A DNA stretch of 64,000 nt from Heloderma charlesbogerti. Taxonomy: Eukaryota; Chordata; Lepidosauria; Squamata; Helodermatidae. The DNA is taken from positions 2,501-66,500 of the forward strand of contig JANEZZ010001858.1 of NCBI GenBank assembly GCA_026122225.1. The letters run 5' to 3'. A program made the translations under genes and the position numbers. The first letter of the stretch is position 1. Each line of letters starts with the position of its first letter. Below the pieces are notes generated by a model. The model saw only the letters and a program-made list of their open reading frames with translations, searched no databases and had not been told where the DNA came from. Positions 44,408-54,931 of this stretch are shown here, one piece after another.

Positions 44408-44640
44408 GCCAGTATGGTGTACTGGTTAGAGCTTTGTCTGGGACTTGGGAGACCCGGCTTCGAGTCCCCCGTCAGCCACAAAGCTCACTTTGGGCCAGCC
44501 GCCGACTCTCAGCCTAACTGACCTCGCAGGGTTGTTGTGTGGATAACGCGGAGAGGAGGAAGAGGGCTGTGTACACTGCCCTGGATTCCTCGCAGGAGGA
44601 AAAAGGGGATAGAATGGTAATAATACATAAAATAAAGTTT
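44408..44640 (+). mobile_element. tRNA-derived SINE, plus strand
   Basis: A-box-like 'tggtgtactggttagagc', B box GGCTTCGAGTCCCC, then 'cgactctcagcctaactgac' and 'ctcgcagggttgttgtgtgg', with an A-rich tail. Best copy of its family. Confidence 0.75.
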
Positions 44641-44990
44641 CTCGTGAGCCTCAGGGCTGGCTGCTGTCAAGAAAGATGGAAATATCCCCTCTCCGATGGT
44701 TTGCGTTTCTGCTCCCCAGGGCAGGGCCATGTGGGGTGAGGCCGTTCCAAGGCGCTTTTAAGAATAAATGATTAATTTGCACGTTGGAAAATTAACCGCC
44801 TTGCCTCAAGCTCCCCCCGCGTCCCGTGACTCCAGTTACAAATTTGCCAAATCTTCAGGGAGGGGAAGGCTTCCAGCACTGGACCCAGTATGGGTCAGTG
44901 GGAAAATCACTGGACTCCGGTTCCTTGAAGTAACCCAGGCCTCGATCCATCTCTGCTTACTCCAGTTGTGTATGGATTCCCTCCCCAACC
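44641..44990. other. Intergenic, no gene seen
   Basis: No supportable gene. Confidence 0.4.
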
Positions 44991-44994
44991 TTGC

Positions 44995-45068
44995 ACCCTC
45001 CAGATGTGCTGGACTACAATCCCCACTGGCTGAGGATGATCCGAGTTGTAGTCCAACACATCTGGACG
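44995..45068 (+). mobile_element. Palindromic MITE, ACTACAA arms
   Basis: 'agatgtgctggactacaatc' and 'gagttgtagtccaacacatc' are nearly perfect inverted arms. Confidence 0.7.
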
Positions 45069-45660
45069 GTGTCGGGTTCAGAGGCTATCAGCCTTCCAAA
45101 ATGTGGGCCAGGACCAGTTCTCTGTCAGATATCTACAGCACCACCTTTCCATTCTGGCTGCCTTCAACTGGCCACTTGCATTCAAACGGGCTCTTGAAAA
45201 ATTCGTCGCACTGAGCAGTGTCAGCGGTGGGAGGAGCTTGTCCAGTCACAGCACCGTCGGGATGGGAAAAGCGGCGTCTGACCAAAATTCTCTCTGTCCT
45301 GGCAGTTTGAACAACAGCAGCACTTAGCTGCTTTTACCTCTGGCAGGATGTTGTGCTTTTTTAAACAGGTTCTGGACAGGCAGAAATCTACCAGGTGAAG
45401 TTCTCCTCTCCACACAACCCACAAACACACAGAGAGGCAGTAGCAGAGAAAGCTACACCTGTTGGAATTCTGCTCAGGACAGCAGCTGTTCAAAGGCATA
45501 GCAGCCTTCCTGCAGGGGGGTTGTTGGCCATAACTGATTTACAACCTATGCATGGAAACTCTTTATGCCTAAGTAATCCATTATTATCCTTTTTTTTTTT
45601 TAAATGAAATGTATTCCCCACTTTTCATGATAGAAAAATCCAAGGCCATCCATAAAACAC
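45069..45660. other. Intergenic, no gene seen
   Basis: Possible repeat ('gctacacctgttggaattct' at 45451) and a T run at 45591-45600; no gene. Confidence 0.4.
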
Positions 45661-45679
45661 AATAAAATAAAAATCTATT

Positions 45680-45850
45680 TATTATTTATTATTTTTCATT
45701 AACATTTATATACTGTCTTATCTGCTAAGAAGCCATAAAGGCGATATAGGGCAATTTAAAATCACAACACCTTAAAACGATAAAAATAAGGACATTACAA
45801 ACTGTACAAACACTAAAAACATTTGAGATGCCTTTAAAAAAAAAAAAGCC
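45680..45850 (-). mobile_element. LINE 3' tail remnant
   Basis: Matches 36420-36660. Confidence 0.5.
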
Positions 45851-45872
45851 ACTTACAATGGAAGTAAGACTG

Positions 45873-46065
45873 GAGAGCCAGTGTGGAGAGAGAGAGGCTT
45901 GGGAGACCTGAGTTCAAGTCCCCGTTCAGCCATGAAGTTCACAGGGTGGCTTTGGCTTTGGCTCCTGGCTCTCAGCCTAACCTACCTTGCAGGGTTGTTG
46001 TGAGGACAAACAGGAGAGGAGGAGGGTCATGTACAGCACCTTGGGCTCTTTGGAGCGTAACTAAT
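45873..46065 (+). mobile_element. tRNA-derived SINE, plus strand
   Basis: 'gagagccagtgtggagagag', B box 'tgagttcaagtcccc', 'tctcagcctaacctaccttg' and 'cagggttgttgtgaggacaa'. The A-box half is disturbed by a GA expansion. Confidence 0.65.
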
Positions 46066-47477
46066 AAATCAACAAAACATGGACAGCTTCAAACAGTGCT
46101 AACAGTTTTCCGTTAAAAGACGATTACCCCATAAATCCATCCTCCGTGAATCTCACAGTTCATCCAGTCGAACCAGTAATGCCAAACAGGCTTTGCTTGC
46201 GCAGGCTGGGAGTTTAGCCAAGACGCCCTGGAGAGGTATCCGAGAAAGAGGTGTGTGTGTGTGTGTGTTTCAAGAAACATACAGTGGGGCCCTTCCACGG
46301 TTCAAAAAGAGGCCACGCCAGAAAGAGGCCGAGATTTATGTCTCTTTCTCCCCGCCACCCACTTCTTCCTGGCCTGCACCCTGGACAGGGAAGGGTTACA
46401 CTCCTGCGCTCACCCAAGAGAAGATTCGAGGGGACGCGGAGCGGGCTTCAGCCTTGTAGAGGTTTCCCAGAGACTGGCATGGCTTGACAAGTGGGTCTCC
46501 TGCGACCTGCCCCAGAAGCGTAGCTCTTCGCTGCACCTCCAAAGCGCGTAAGTCCATTTGGGAAATTGGGATGGGACGAAATGTGTTTCTGTGCATGCAA
46601 CTCAGGTTAAGTCAGAGGCAAGTGTTTGGCATCTGTCCATCCCAGTATCTGTTTTTGCCCTACGGTCCAAAGGTTCCTTTCTGTTTTGCTTTGCTGCTTT
46701 TTTTTTTTTTTTTTGGCAAAGTATGGTGCTGCCAACTCTTTCCCACCAGCCCTGCTCCAGTGCATTGAACAGTTGCTGCGTCCTGACGCACGCAGGAATT
46801 TATCAGGCAAAGCTTTTTCCTGGCACAGCAAGAAATGGACCAGGGGACGGGGGGAGAGAGAGCTTTGTTTCAGTGCATGCCAGGCTGCTTTTCAAAGGTC
46901 TGGAGGCGCAGGATGAGGAAAAAGATGTTGGCAACGTTATTGTGAACAGGAATATGAATTTTTATGTTTAGAAGGACGGAAGAAAAGTCCTGCTAGACCA
47001 AACCATGGTGGTCAGCCAGATGCCACAAGGCGAAGTAGAGAAGGCCGCTGTCCTGACTATGTGCCTTGCAGCAATAGGAATTCACAGGTAGACCCTCTCT
47101 GAGCCTGGAAGTTCCATTTTTTTAAGCAATCGTGCAAACTTTGGAAGCAAATTCTCCTGTCCATCAATTCCACTGGCAACCCCTGCAGAGTTAGTCTTAG
47201 GAGAGATGGAGAAAAACATCTTTCTCTCCAGTTTCCCCCAGTGCTCCATATTTATTAAGCTGCTCTTGTGTGTGATCCCCCACCAGCTTCATTTTCCAAC
47301 ACTACAGAGCTCCAGGTGTGGTCACCTAAGGAAGGTGCTTCAATCCCCGGATTATTTTGGCTGCCCTCTTCTGCGCCTTCCTTGGCTCCCTTTTTGAGTC
47401 ACAGTTGGGCGCGTGGTTGTTGAGAGATGTTCACGTGTGCACAGACCAACCATCCCATCTCTGTCTCCCCTTGGCAG
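46066..47477. other. Region upstream of the unidentified gene's exon
   Basis: Contains (GT)n at 46249-46268 and a CR1-like inverse fragment around 46972-47090. A good donor, AAAGCGC|GTAAGT, follows 46547 and is phase-compatible with the exon at 47478, but no acceptor or protein feature supports an exon there. Confidence 0.4.
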
Positions 47478-47559
47478 GACGGGGGGCAGCCTCCCCTTGC
47501 CCCGAAGTTTTGCCACTATGCGACGCAGCCGGACTACCATGTCCTTTTTGAGCATGGAG
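47478..47559 (+). CDS. Predicted exon A of an unidentified gene
   Basis: Strong acceptor ('tctccccttggcag') and perfect donor (GGAG|GTAAGA). The 82 bases end in phase 0 in one open frame, reading SLPLPRSFATMRRSRTTMSF then LSME. Met codons at 47518 and 47539 could be starts. A second open frame (PLAPKFCHYATQPDYHVLFE) does not join the next exon in phase. The peptide is basic and Ser/Thr-rich. I do not recognise the family. Confidence 0.5.
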
Positions 47560-47894
47560 GTAAGAAAAGGCTGGGGACGGGGTTGGTGGGGGTGTCTTCA
47601 AATGAAGTGGGAAACGAAGGTGACAATCCAATGTCGTGTCATGGCTACGAGCGTGCTGGATGTCCCGAGTTCAAATCTTGCATCAGGCATGAAGCGCCAT
47701 ACAGTGGTGGATTGGGCCTCTCCCTCTCCCAGTTGCAGGTTTCCCCATCTGTAACCCCAGGGTAACCATTCTGGCCTCCCATTTAGGGGTGTTGTAGCGG
47801 TGGCTGAGACAACGCATGTACAGTGTGTTGCTAGGATTTAGTGAAGATAGGCCATCTGTGCAAGTTTCCCAGGTCTGGGGGCATGTGAACAGAC

Positions 47895-48010
47895 AGTGTG
47901 GGGTTGTGGACTGAGGCCTGGACCTGGGTTCTAATCTCTGCTCAGCTGTGAAGCACGCTGGGTGACCTCAGTCAAACCACCTCTCGGTCAGCCTACCCTT
48001 CCCCTAGAGG
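47895..48010 (+). mobile_element. SINE remnant (MIR-like)
   Basis: 'tggacctgggttctaatctc', 'tgctcagctgtgaagcacgc' and 'tgggtgacctcagtcaaacc' follow the order of a tRNA-type SINE body. Confidence 0.5.
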
Positions 48011-48279
48011 AGGACGGTGAGCGGGAAGAGGAGGAAGCTTGAGAGGAGGGGGAAGGAAAAGAGGAGGAGGAGGAAATGGAGGGGGAAGAAGAACCGGATA
48101 CATTATTTTTTAACCACCGAAGGCTCTGCCTGTTGCTACCAGGGCTTTTTGAACTGTGTCCCTGGAGACCCTGGGGTAGTTTACAAAATGGTGGGTTTTG
48201 CCTCAGTTTTAGAGGCCAAACCGCCAGGATTCCCTGAAAGGCAGCTGGCTGTCGCGACTCGGCTGGGGCGTATTGTCAC

Positions 48280-48400
48280 TTGTGGCTTGTGCAGGGGTAC
48301 AGAAGATGCTTTGGGGGCAGAAGGTCCTGGGTTCGATCCTCGCTGTCTCCAGGGAGGCCTGGGAGCGACTCCTGTCTGAACCCCGTGGCTGCTGCACGGG
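48280..48400 (+). mobile_element. SINE remnant with B box
   Basis: 'gggcagaaggtcctgggttc' and 'gatcctcgctg' resemble a Pol III B box region; the body is decayed. Confidence 0.45.
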
Positions 48401-48499
48401 CCCCGTTTCTGTCTCACAATGTGGCCGTCTCCTGGGCTCCATCCTAAAACACCCTCCGTATGCCTTTGCAGCTGGGGTGGGCAATGCTGGGGCCTTCGG

Positions 48500-48575
48500 G
48501 TGATTTGGACAATGACTCCCACAATCCCTGACCATTGGTGGTGCTGGCTGGGGATGATGGAAGTTGTAGCCCATT
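48500..48575 (+). mobile_element. ACTACAACTCCCA-type MITE, diverged
   Basis: 'acaatgactcccacaatccc' and 'gatgatggaagttgtagccc'. Confidence 0.5.
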
Positions 48576-49270
48576 TGGAGAGCCCTGGCTTGCCCTCATC
48601 AGGGTTCCACAGTTAGGCCCTGATATTCCTTAGCAGAGAAAGCTAATAAACCCTGTTCCCGGGGTGGGAGGACCAGACCATTGACTTCAACCATCTGCAC
48701 CTCCCTTTCCTCCTCCTCCTCCTGGCCGGGATCACGGTACAGGCAAGCCCCAGCCTGCCCTGAGGAGGCTTCAGTGGCTCGGAGCTGGCCGAAGGGCCTT
48801 GTGTTCGAGGCTTGCTGTTCCTTGGTTACGAGTCACATTCTTACGGCTCCTTGCCCCTTGGCCGCCAAGGAGGACCTCTTGCGACGTGAGGCTGGCTGAG
48901 CGAAAAGAACGGAGCTGTGCCTGGGCCCCACCTGGGCCGCTGATTCGGGACAGGGCTACCATTGCTGACCCAGTATCACTGGGCCTGGAGTGGTTTTTTT
49001 TGCCCCTCAAAGAGGGTAGGAGGATTTGGGCATGGCAACTATCACACAGCGGTGGAGCCGTCAGTCCTGGACGTCTCCTGTTAAAAGGACCAGGTAGCCA
49101 ATGAAACGAATGCTCCTTCTCTGCCTGAGAGCCCAGAGAATTAGTGCCACGCAGAGAAAAGCAGCCTTCCCCTCCAGATGGATTGGACTACACATCCCAT
49201 CATTCCTGGCCAGCATGGCCAACATAGTCTGTGTGTGTCATTTTGTGTTTATAATACATGACTGTTCCTA
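48576..49270. other. Intron or intergenic, no exon seen
   Basis: A MITE fragment ('gattggactacacatcccat') lies near 49181. No convincing splice pair. Confidence 0.4.
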
Positions 49271-49276
49271 TATACC

Positions 49277-49576
49277 ACAGGTGTTCAACCTTGGTGGGCT
49301 GTGTCTGGCCCTCCTGGGATCCCACTCCGCCCCACCAGTGTTCCCCAGAAGGCCACGCCCCTTTCCCTGACCCCCAACCCTTTGGCGGTTCCCCAGCTCT
49401 CGCACCGGGTTCCCCCCTCCAAAGCCTCTCCAAAGCCGGAGTGACTGGGCAGGAAGATCTTTCAGCTGCAACATGCTGACATTGCGTCTTTTTGGTCCTG
49501 CCCCCTCTGCCTTTGGCCCGCCCACCCCTGGGACCCAGGCCCTGAGAGCTTCTCTGAAACGGAGGTTCGACACCCC
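49277..49576 (-). mobile_element. hAT-like element, left member of an inverted pair
   Basis: Starts 'caggtgttcaaccttggtgg' and ends 'ggttcgacacccctg'. Inside: 'cacgcccctttccctgaccc', 'gcccacccctgggacccagg'. The ends are inverted repeats. Confidence 0.7.
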
Positions 49577-49598
49577 TGTTATATCACAGTCTATTACA

Positions 49599-49840
49599 TT
49601 ACAGGGGTGTGGAGCCTCTCTCAGCCTGCTGGCCAAATTCCATTTCAGAGGAGCCCTCGGGGGCTGTGTTCCAGGGGTGGGCGGGGTTGAAGGCAAAAAG
49701 GGGTGGAGCCAAGAACCCAGCCAGTTTGAGTTCAAAGCTCTCACTGCCAATGACTCAGCCGTAGGAGACGCATTTCGACCTCTGAGAATGGGCGAGAAAT
49801 GTGTGAAAGCCAGGAAACCACAGAATGACTGACCGTTAGC
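49599..49840 (+). mobile_element. hAT-like element, right member of an inverted pair
   Basis: Starts 'caggggtgtggagcctctct', then 'gggggctgtgttccaggggt', 'agacgcatttcgacctctga' and 'gtgaaagccaggaaaccaca'. Its right end has decayed. Confidence 0.65.
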
Positions 49841-50560
49841 GAAGAAGCAGCGGGGAACCAGATTGGGCCCCAGGCAGGCAGGACTGAGGCCCTGGTCTGA
49901 GATTCCGCTCCCTTGCTGTATGATATGGATATGGAATTCACCATCTGTGTTCGGGGAGGCTGGCGGCTCTGATGTCAGTGGGGCGGTTGATCTGCTCCCG
50001 GTTTCAGCCTGACTGGTTCTGACCGAAACCTGGGCGGATTCCCCGCTCCACTGGCATCAGAGACCCCAGCCCCCACTGACCCTCAAACGGCCAGCGAACG
50101 GCGGTGGCCTGGGCCGCTTCCAAAGCCAGCTCTCGGCGTGGAGATGGCCCAGCTCCGCCAAAGGGGGTTTGGGCTGGACTGCAGCATGGCAACAGACCCT
50201 GCCTGCCCCAAAGGGCTGCTCTTGCCAGAGGCCTCGAGCTGTGCCCGCTACTTTCTCCTCTGCTTGCCCTTGACGTGAGCTGGCTGGAACCAAACCCTGC
50301 TCCCTCTGGGACCATGGTGCCTGGGAAAAGAATGCACCGAGGCGGGGGCTGGCAGTGCGATTGGTGCCAAGCCGGCCAGCCAGCAATGCTCCTCTGCGAC
50401 AGCTGCCCTCAGGGGCCGATTAGCACCACGGCAGGGCTAACTGCCACACGCGCACAACCAGCAGTCAATCATTCCTCCTGCTCCGAGGAGAAGCAAGCAG
50501 TCCTGGTGCCAGGAGGCAGAAGCTGGTTCCTGGGGAGGGGAAACATGAGGGCAAAGCTGA
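49841..50560. other. Intron or intergenic, no exon seen
   Basis: G+C-rich, with a 309-codon ORF from 50104 to 51033 on +, but its peptide has no domain and overlaps a hAT-like copy, so it is unlikely to be real. Confidence 0.45.
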
Positions 50561-50848
50561 CTCTCCCAGAAGCAAGTCGCAGGGTTTCCTGGCTGATTTC
50601 AAGCAATGGATCGAGGCCGACCCTTTCCTCCTTGCCATGGATCATTCGGCGGCTTCCTGGCTTCGGTGGAGTTTTCTCAACGGTCGAAATGCCTCCCCTG
50701 GGGCGTCGATCTGGCCAGGAAGAGCTTTCCACTAAAAATATCATGATTTTTGGGCCCTCCCCTCTGCCTTTGGCCAGACCCCACCCCTGGGCTGCGGCCC
50801 CTGAGAGCTCCTCGGAAACGGAATTCAGAGGTTCGACACCCTGGCTCG
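50560..50848 (-). mobile_element. hAT-like element, minus copy
   Basis: 'ggcggcttcctggcttcggt', 'tcaacggtcgaaatgcctcc', 'cctctgcctttggccagacc' and 'gaggttcgacaccctgg' in family order. Confidence 0.65.
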
Positions 50849-51355
50849 AAAATGGCTTTCTTATGCTCCAGCTGTCCTCGATAGAGCCAAACCTCTTCTG
50901 CCATCCGCCCCCTCCACCCCAAGACGCCCCCCCCCGCAACCCTCAGCTGTCTCTTGTGCACACGCACAACTCTCCTCCTGCAGCATCTGCGCATTTCTTC
51001 TGCCTCGGCGGCGTCTCCCTCAACGTGCCGTAGTCATGAGCTCCTCACCTGAGGCCTTCACTTTGGAGCCGCCCATTACAGCCCAGAGCCCAGACGGGGA
51101 GGCCTCACGCAATGCGACAGAATGATTGACTGGCCTGGCGTGTGGGCCATTAGCCGCATAAACAAGTCCTAATGACCTCCATTATTTTTATGCTGCTCCC
51201 TGGTAACCTGGCTGTGAGCATTGACTTCCCCGGCCCCAGCCGTCAGGGCAGAGGGGCTTAAACACCAGTCAGTGCTCAGGGGCCCTGCTCCTGCTCAGGG
51301 CGGCCACACATCGACCCGGAAGGAGGACAAAAGGGGACACTGGTTGGAACGTGCA
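50849..51355. other. Intron or intergenic, no exon seen
   Basis: 'gtcctaatgacctccattat' and nearby sequence are unique-looking; no gene. Confidence 0.4.
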
Positions 51356-51359
51356 AAAC

Positions 51360-51660
51360 TCTGTGCATCGGTGCAGATTCTGCCCCAAGGAGCTTACAGT
51401 CTGACATTCGACCCATGGAGAGGGAGATGGCGTGTGGAGGGAAGCTCTGCTCCTTCCAAACAAGCACCAAACAGATCCCTGCTTGCTTTGAAGCATCCAG
51501 TGTGGTCGGCGCTGTTCTCAGCGCCTTTGTCATTTGCCGTTCTAACATTTGGAAGCGGCCCGGCGTGCATTTTAGAAGGGCAGGATAGAAATCCCGTAAA
51601 CAGAACCATTGATGGGCAGCTCCAAGGGCCCTGCCCTGCTGTTCCTCCTTGCAGTTATTT
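51360..51660 (-). repeat. Dispersed repeat, inverse of 32455-32690
   Basis: 'aggagcttacagtctgacat', 'ttgaagcatccagtgtggtc' and 'gggcaggatagaaatcccgt' are inverses of the 32455 copy. Confidence 0.65.
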
Positions 51661-51965
51661 GGATCTAAACCAGACTTGGACTGGACAACCCCTCAAATAG
51701 AGGATACCTCCAAATAGAGGACTGTCCTCTGTAAAACTGGACACCTGGGCACCCTATTCACGATTCTTTGTCTGTAAACCAGACTCGGACTGAATAGCTC
51801 CTCAAATAGATGACACCTCCAAATAGAGGACTGCCCCCTGCCTATCCTCCAAAATAGAGGATTGTTCTCTGTAAAGTAGGACACCTGGCCACCCTCTTTA
51901 CGATTCTCTATGTTCAAACCCAACTGGGATTGGACAGCCCCTCAAAGAGAGGACACCTTCGATGA
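51661..51965 (-). repeat. 'GTGGCCAGGTGTCC' tandem units, inverse
   Basis: Units carry 'ctcaaatagaggatacctcc', 'ctcaaatagatgacacctcc' and 'gtaggacacctggccaccct', about 110-125 bases apart. Confidence 0.65.
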
Positions 51966-52545
51966 TTATTTAATTATTCCATCAAAAAACAACAACATCC
52001 AAACACCAATAACAAAAACCGAATAAAGAGAAAAGAGGGACACCTTAAAGGCTGTCACTTTCCCTGTGCCTCAGTTTCCTATTTGGAAGAAAGAAAGGAA
52101 GGCAAAAGGAGAGAAGGACAGACCTTGCACGGTTGTTGTTAAGCACACTGGGAATGAAACGCCATTTGTCATTCCCAAGGATGGGGGCGAACTGCACTCT
52201 TTGCAGGGGGGCTTTTGTTACTTTTCCAAGTACTGGGAATGGTGATGAATTTACAAAGGTTTCCAGCTTCACCTTTTTCTGCCTTGCAACTGATGGAGAC
52301 GGTCAACAGATGGGGCTAACATTTTCTCTCCCCCGGCTCTCTTCTGGATACTGAGCACCATTTGCAAATTGGGTGAATTTCTCCTCTCCCTGCAAAGTTT
52401 ATTTTTAGGGTGATCATGATCTGGCTTTGGGGTAGTGGGTTTTGGTGTGTGGGTTTTTGTTTTCTTTTGGTATGTATAGCTCCTTTGGTTTCAGAGCTGC
52501 TATTCTGCCAACCTGTCCATAATTCCTAACAACAGCAAGCATTTC
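51966..52545. other. Intron or intergenic, no exon seen
   Basis: No supportable exon. Confidence 0.4.
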
Positions 52546-52546
52546 A

Positions 52547-52677
52547 GAACCTAAGGCACACTCCTGTGCATGTTCAGACAGAAAAAAAAGGCCTACAACT
52601 CTGAGCAGGCTGGCTGGGGCATGCTGGGAGTTGTAGTCCTTTTTTCTGTCTAAACATGCATAGAATTGCACCTTTAA
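52547..52677 (+). mobile_element. Palindromic MITE, CATGTTCAGACAG...CTGTCTAAACATG arms
   Basis: Left 'ctgtgcatgttcagacagaa', right 'ttctgtctaaacatgcatag'. 'gcatgctgggagttgtagtc' lies in the right arm, which resembles the ACTACAACTCCCA motif. Confidence 0.75.
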
Positions 52678-52800
52678 GGTGTCAGTGGGTCCATCCAACC
52701 CAGTGTGCTGTTTCCAAGAGTGGCCAGCCAGGTGTCTCACAAGCAGGGCATGAACCTCCCCTAGGGCGAGTATCCCAATGTCTAGTATTCAGAAGCAGAC
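52678..52800 (-). mobile_element. CR1-like LINE 3' UTR fragment, minus strand
   Basis: 'gtccatccaacccagtgtgc' and 'gtggccagccaggtgtctca'. Confidence 0.5.
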
Positions 52801-53019
52801 TTCCTGTAGCTGTGAAGTTTCTGCTGATGGTCGCTGTTGAAATTTAATTTTTATTTGCAAATATAACAGCAACAACAAAAGGGAAAGGGGGGGGGGAAAC
52901 CACACACACACAAAAGAACAACAAAACGGGGAAATCTATTCCCAGTCACAGTTCACAACACCATTAACAAAGAAAAAAGCGAAGAAGAAAAACATTCAAC
53001 ACTTCTATTTCAAATGTAT

Positions 53020-53357
53020 AAAAGGTAAAGGTAAAGGTGTCCCCAGCCAGTCGTGTCCGACTCCAGGGTGCGGTGCTCATCCCCGTTTCTAAGCCGAAGA
53101 GCCAGCGCCGTCCGAAGACGCTTCCGTGGCCATGTGGCCGGCATGACTGAACACCGAGGTGCATGGAACGCTGTTACCTTTCCCACCGAGGCGGTGCCTA
53201 TTTCTTGCGATTTCTTGCTTTCGAACTGCTAGGTTGGCAGGAGCTGGGACTGAAGACGGGAGCTCACTCCGTCACGCGGCACTCGGGTCTCGAACTGCTG
53301 TCCTGCTGACCTTCTGGTCTGCAGTTCAGCATCTTAACCACTAAGCCACTGCGGCCC
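53020..53357 (-). mobile_element. Sauria-type SINE with 9-base target-site duplication
   Basis: Read on the minus strand: a tRNA-like head 'gccgcagtggcttagtggtt' (A box) with B box 'cagttcgagaccc', a body with 'gttcagtcatgccggccaca', then 'gagtcggacacgactgg', which resembles the BovB 3' end, and a tail of (ACCTTT)n. CAAATGTAT flanks it at 53011-53019 and 53358-53366. Sauria SINEs are known from squamates and are thought to use BovB machinery. Confidence 0.88.
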
Positions 53358-53366
53358 CAAATGTAT

Positions 53367-54365
53367 TCAAATGTATACATTAATATAAATGTCCATATAT
53401 TTAAATAAGTGTCCAAATGAGAATTGACCGCTGTAGGGGACATGTTCACATGCAGCAAGAGCAGTAAGATCTTCGGGCCATCGGATGATCACTGGTGAGG
53501 GTTCATCTTTGCAAGCTTGCAGCATGAGCGTCTTTGCGAGCATGAGAGTTCTCAACATCCACTTTTGCCATCTACCTTTTAATGCCCATGACACAGGAAT
53601 ATAATTTTTGAAGCCCATGTACGTCCGCAGTTGTCACAGGTTTGTCAAGAACCGAGTTTATACAAGGAATAACTTCTGATAATTGTACAGGCAGGCAGCT
53701 GGTGTTAGGAGCAGTATTTACTGTTGATTGTTTAAAATGATTATATTTTTGTGCACAATGGCCTGTTCAGACACACATCAGGGAAGGGTGGTTGGGCTAA
53801 CCATGGTGCAGGCTGGTTACTGCTAACCACGGGGCGTGCTACTGCCACATGTGCAGGTAACCATATGCTGCAATGTGGTTAGACTAGCCATGATTCTGTA
53901 ACCACCCTCCCTCCTGCAGGAACCTGCAGTCCTCTGGATGGGCGCATCCCAGAGGCCTTTGCTGTCTGCCATTTTGGTGCTTGGTGCTGTCGGCCATTTT
54001 GGTGCTTGGCAGCTACTCCTTTGGCCACTCTTTCCGTGGAGCTCTATGGCAGCTGACAATTAACCACAGAGGCTGTTCAGACGTCACGCTACGCCATGGT
54101 AGAGCCCACAAACCATGTTGCAGCAAGTGGTTAGTGAACATGGTCAGTCCGTAGTTAACATACCATCATGGTTGGGGCAGACACCTGTTCAGATGTGACC
54201 CTAAGCCAATATGGCTAGCTCAAAACTCCTAACCTTCATGGATTAACATGATGTCTGAACAGGGCCTATATTATGTTATTTTGCTGGGGGGCGGGGGGCG
54301 TCTTCGTTTTTTTAGGTTTTGAATCTCTGTAAACCACCCAGATTGCTTTGGCTACTGGGGCAGTA
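53367..54365. other. Intron or intergenic, no exon seen
   Basis: Unique-looking sequence with a diffuse repeat of 'taaccatggtgcaggctggt' type phrases at 53790-54250 ('gttcagac', 'aaccat'), probably an old DNA transposon. Confidence 0.45.
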
Positions 54366-54371
54366 TAGAAA

Positions 54372-54397
54372 TGTGTGTGTGTGTGTGTGTGTATGTA

Positions 54398-54456
<59 letters not shown>
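54372..54456. repeat. (TG)n(TA)n microsatellite
   Basis: About twenty TG units with two ATG interruptions, then about twenty-one TA units. Expected to be unstable and polymorphic. Confidence 0.95.
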
Positions 54457-54460
<4 letters not shown>

Positions 54461-54499
54461 GTTATCATCACATTTATGTCCCTCTATTTTTTCCACATG

Positions 54500-54665
54500 G
54501 TCCTCCTTCTCTTCTCCATTTCATCTTCACAACAACCCTGTGAGGTAGGTCAGGCAGAGAACCCATGACTGGTCCAAAGCTACCCAGCGAGCTTCATGGC
54601 TGAGTGGGGACTCAAACCCAGGTCTCCCCAGGCCCATTCTGACATTCCAACCACTACACCACATG
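54500..54665 (-). mobile_element. tRNA-type SINE, minus strand
   Basis: 'cacaacaaccctgtgaggta', 'ccagcgagcttcatggctga' and 'gggactcaaacccaggtctc'; the same family as 945-1165. Its right edge is about 50 bases before exon B. Confidence 0.7.
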
Positions 54666-54713
54666 GCCAAAATGAACGTCCTACTGACCCCACCTTTTTC
54701 TCCCACCTCCCAG

Positions 54714-54931
54714 AAATCCCGAGAGCAGCTTGACTCAGGCCCATGCATTGGGGCACCCTCCGGCAGTGCAATTAAACGCCGCTTTTCCGGAACGCCGTTG
54801 CTTCCTCCACTCACCTCCCGACACACGGCTCTCGGAGAACTCAGCCATATGCCAGAGCTGGAACGCAGCAGGGTCGTTTTCACCATTGAGGAATCCACAC
54901 CCACTGGCATTGAGGACCCCAATATCATAAG
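54714..54931 (+). CDS. Predicted exon B of the unidentified gene (possible PP1-binding RVVF)
   Basis: Acceptor 'cctttttctcccacctcccag' precedes it and donor AAG|GTACGG follows. The 218 bases start in phase 0 and end after two bases of a codon. The frame reads KSREQLDSGPCIG, then AIKRRFSGTPLLPPL, then LERSRVVFTIEESTPTGIED, then PNIIR. RRFS is a basophilic-kinase type site and RSRVVF fits the [KR]VxF docking consensus of protein phosphatase 1. No fold is evident; the peptide looks disordered. It joins exon A in phase (LSME-KSRE). The gene should continue beyond, but I could not place the next exon. I do not recognise the family. Confidence 0.6.

Noticed and set aside
44408..44480. Possible tRNA gene from A and B boxes
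   Set aside because: The boxes belong to a SINE with a body and A-rich tail; no cloverleaf can be drawn.
47478..47559. Exon A as part of LSM4, PGPEP1, RAB3A or PDE4C
   Set aside because: None of the expected protein segments of these JUND neighbours is readable in any frame here or at exon B.
50329..50410. PHD-finger-like phrase CDWCQAGQPAMLLCDSC
   Set aside because: The spacing superficially suits a zinc finger, but no His/Cys follow in order, no splice sites frame it, and it lies between hAT-like repeats.
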